Made by a program: the position numbers and the translations under genes | Shown: in pieces, positions 61,990 through 64,000 of the stretch | How positions within the stretch are numbered: position 1 is the stretch's first letter | Layout: each line of letters begins with the position of its first letter | The notes under the pieces: generated by a model | What the model saw: only the letters and a program-made list of their open reading frames with translations | Database searches by the model: none | Told to the model about the DNA's origin: nothing | DNA from: Porodaedalea pini | Taxonomy: Eukaryota > Basidiomycota > Agaricomycetes > Hymenochaetales > Hymenochaetaceae | Direction: 5' to 3' | Length of the DNA: 64,000 nucleotides | Assembly (NCBI GenBank): GCA_002794775.1 | Contig: NBAY01000004.1 | Coordinates: 1,178,001 to 1,242,000, forward strand

Positions 61990-63380
61990 ATCTCACTGAC
62001 GAACAGCAACGGGCCCTTTCTGCATCAGCTCATTGGAATCCAGACCGACCAGGCTACGTTGCAACCAACAACAGCGGTGTTGTACACGATATCTGGTGGA
62101 GTGAAGTCTGGCACAGCTGGTATTCGTCAGATGAACAAGGAAGGAGAGTGAGGTGGCCCCCGGCAGCTCCATCATCACCTGCACCATCAATGTCCACGGT
62201 CCTCCTGCTGCTGACTCCAGGCCCTTACCGCGAGACTTGTAGAGACCCTTCACCGCCAACCCCCCCTGAACCTTCGATGCCCATGCCCGAACCCGCAATG
62301 TCAACAGGAGGGTTCAGTCAACAGCAGATGGAGCAGATAGCAGCGATCATTGCAGGCACCTTTGCCCATCAGGTGAACAACACCCCGGCACTGGTCACTA
62401 CAGCCAATCCCCTGACCCCCAGCATCGATGTTGCCTGGCCACGTGAATTCACTGGCAGTGACGACTATTTAGACTTCAAACGTGAGGTCCTCCTTTTCAT
62501 CTCGGCAAACCCGAACTGATACCCCACGTCGGAGAGTAAGATCTACGTTGCTCTCTCCTACTTGAAGGGTGGTAATGCAGCAACATGGGCGCAGAACTAC
62601 GTGGAGGAATCAACGACGGCCGGCATCGTGACCTTCACCGACAGTTGGATAAGGTTCCAAGAGCACCTAGATGCCTCGTTCAATGACCTGAACCAAAAGG
62701 AAAAGGCGCTGGTGAAATTCCGGACCAAAGTTCAGAAGGACCTTACCGCCGATGAGTTCTTCCAGGATCTCGACGTCGTCATCACAAGAGCGGGTTTAAC
62801 GGACAACAGCATCATTTGTGACCAACTGAAGCGAGTGATGAACATCGAAGTGGTGCGAGGAGTACTGAGGTCGATGCCGGTCCTGACAACATATGATGAC
62901 TGGAAGAAGAAGGCCATCGAGATCGATCGAGGCGAACAACAGATCTGTGCAATCCAACAGGGCTGTGCATTTCCACCCCCACCACACCCGCAGCAGCAAC
63001 ATCCACCCCCAGCTCACCGCCAGGTGGCAGCCCCCCATGTCAACAAATGCGATGCAACAGGCGTCACCTTTGGAGGAGCTGGCCAGCCAATGGACGTCTC
63101 AATGAATGAGGCACAATGCCGACGCACATGCTGGATCTGTGGCCAGCTCGGTCACTTCAAGGACGTGTGCCCGCAAGGAAAAATGATCGTGCAGTGTATG
63201 CTGCAGATGATGGCGCCTGGCGAATGTCACCTCCTTGCCAATGAGCTAGGAGCAATGAAGGAGTCGGCATTCGAGGAAGTCGTAGACACTCGAAGGACAA
63301 CAGTGGAGGACTATGTGGAGGAGGAAGGTGATGACGAAGAGGTCGTTGACTTGCAGGATTTTGCGAGTGGTCAGGCGTAG
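61990..63380 (+). pseudogene. gag: Gag of the second retroelement, with an internal TGA
   Basis: The coding frame is open from about 61990 (DLTDEQQRALSASAHWNPDR onward). It has a Pro-rich linker, QQQMEQIAAIIAGTFAHQVN, VAWPREFTGSDDYLDFKREV and, after TGA at 62518-62520, YPTSESKIYVALSYLKGGNA and ATWAQNYVEESTTAGIVTFT. Then come FQEHLDASFNDLNQKEKALV and the knuckle CWICGQLGHFKDVC (CX2CX4HX4C). The end is DLQDFASGQA and TAG at 63378-63380. The stop after NPN sits where Trp would fit. The domain order equals that of the intact element's Gag, including the GVTFGGAGQPMDVS block before the knuckle. The true start is not settled. Confidence 0.8.
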
Positions 63381-64000
63381 CCATCGGGGCGACTGACCGA
63401 GAAGAACAAGGGGCTTCGTATCTGGACTCGATAAAATATAACCAACTGACTGTACAATACATAGATGCAAACAACGTCGATGGTTTTCCCGATTACGAAG
63501 TCCCCACCAGTGTGAACGAGAATAATGAGTATGAGCAACTGTTCGTGAGGGGAACTGGCGGACACCAGCTGGACCTCCTCTTGAACGTCGGATGTAACGT
63601 GGAGGGTGAGATGAGGGAGGTGGACGCGCATGCGCTCATGGATTTGGGGTGTACGGGATCGTGCATTGATGTAAGGTTTGTTGAACGCTATGGGTTGGAA
63701 ACCAAGCAATACATCAGACCCCTTGTGGTGCTCAATGCAGATGGCACGCACAATGAGGCTGGTTTGATCGAGAGATACGTCAACATCGAGCTACTGATTG
63801 GACATTACAAGGAAAGGATTGTCCTTGCGGTGACGTCCCTGGCATCGTCAAACATCTTCCTGGGCTACAACTGGCTTCGACGCCACAACCCGGAGGTCGA
63901 CTGGAAGACGGGTTCGATTGAATTCACCCGTTGTCCAGAGGAGTGCATGATTGAGAAAGAGGGCATGGAGGAGACGAGGAGGGTGAGAGAGGTGCAAATA
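63359..64000 (+). CDS. pol: Pol start of the second retroelement (protease region), truncated by the window end
   Basis: This frame is -1 relative to gag and open from the gag end to the window edge: ASYLDSIKYNQLTVQYIDAN, then VDAHALMDLGCTGSCIDVRF, VERYGLETKQYIRPLVVLNA, DGTHNEAGLIERYVNIELLI and NIFLGYNWLRRHNPEVDWKT. It aligns with the protease part of the intact pol. At the active site the usual D-S/T-G is D-L-G here (63641-63649), so the protease is probably inactive or this copy is mutated. Reverse transcriptase is not in the window. Confidence 0.75.

Larger units (their letters stand above)
61300..64000 (+). mobile_element. Second Ty3/gypsy-type retrotransposon, degenerate, right part outside window
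   Basis: A gag-like gene with CCHC knuckle and a following pol start with the protease fold are visible; reverse transcriptase would lie beyond the window. The left boundary is uncertain. A TATA box (GTATATAAGG at 61346-61355) and two direct copies of CCTCTTACCTCYGTGAYGAC 68 bases apart (61390, 61458) suggest that LTR sequence covers about 61.3-61.7 kb. Without the 3' LTR this cannot be confirmed. Confidence 0.75.

Overview
The window looks like nuclear DNA of an Agaricomycete (mushroom-forming basidiomycete). Coding regions are split by many short introns of about 48-65 bases. The gene models match families typical of that group: fungal Kei1, an SLT2-type MAP kinase, a large ankyrin protein with an N-terminal nucleotidyltransferase-like core, DUF6698, and a Plavaka-type transposase. 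The species cannot be named from the sequence.

Left housekeeping block (1-16.2 kb), with tight and mostly alternating orientation: the 3' end of a PQ-loop membrane protein (+), KEI1 (-), an EEF1A-lysine-methyltransferase-like gene (+), NDUFAF7 (-), MMS19 (+), a 5.9-kb nucleotidyltransferase-like/ankyrin gene (-) and a damaged PET117-like gene (+).

Central accessory block (16.2-37.4 kb): a gene of an unrecognised family carrying a 48-bp coding repeat (-), then a Plavaka-type transposase gene (+) with a premature TGA. A complete Ty3/gypsy chromovirus (24277-31241, minus strand) has inserted into that transposase. Its 438-bp LTRs are identical by eye, it has a 5-bp TATAT target duplication, and gag and pol are open. 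Around this lie two arrays of imperfect repeats, the orphan end of a gene, a DUF6698 pseudogene, and a 642-bp MITE with TTA duplications and a central 20-bp-arm hairpin.

Right housekeeping block (37.7-59.4 kb): a 2OG-Fe(II) oxygenase-domain protein (+), a conserved acidic protein (-), a CLC chloride channel (-), V-ATPase subunit G (-), symplekin/Pta1 (+), SLT2-type MAP kinase (+), NBP35 (-), an SLC35F-type transporter (+) and an intron-containing tRNA-Pro(CGG) (-). A second, decayed Ty3/gypsy element enters at about 61.3 kb and runs off the end.

Two signals stand out. First, microexons are unusually frequent: 5, 10, 16 and 17 nt in the MAP kinase, two consecutive 17-nt exons over the GIPE motif of the CLC channel, 18 nt in the methyltransferase and 22 nt in the oxygenase. 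Second, the intact retrotransposon shows a Tf1-like self-priming layout. Eleven bases next to the 5' LTR are complementary to an 11-base stretch of the LTR itself, 35 bases downstream of a TATA box. Both Ty3 elements also share a T4 site in a gag/pol overlap where pol lies in the -1 frame.
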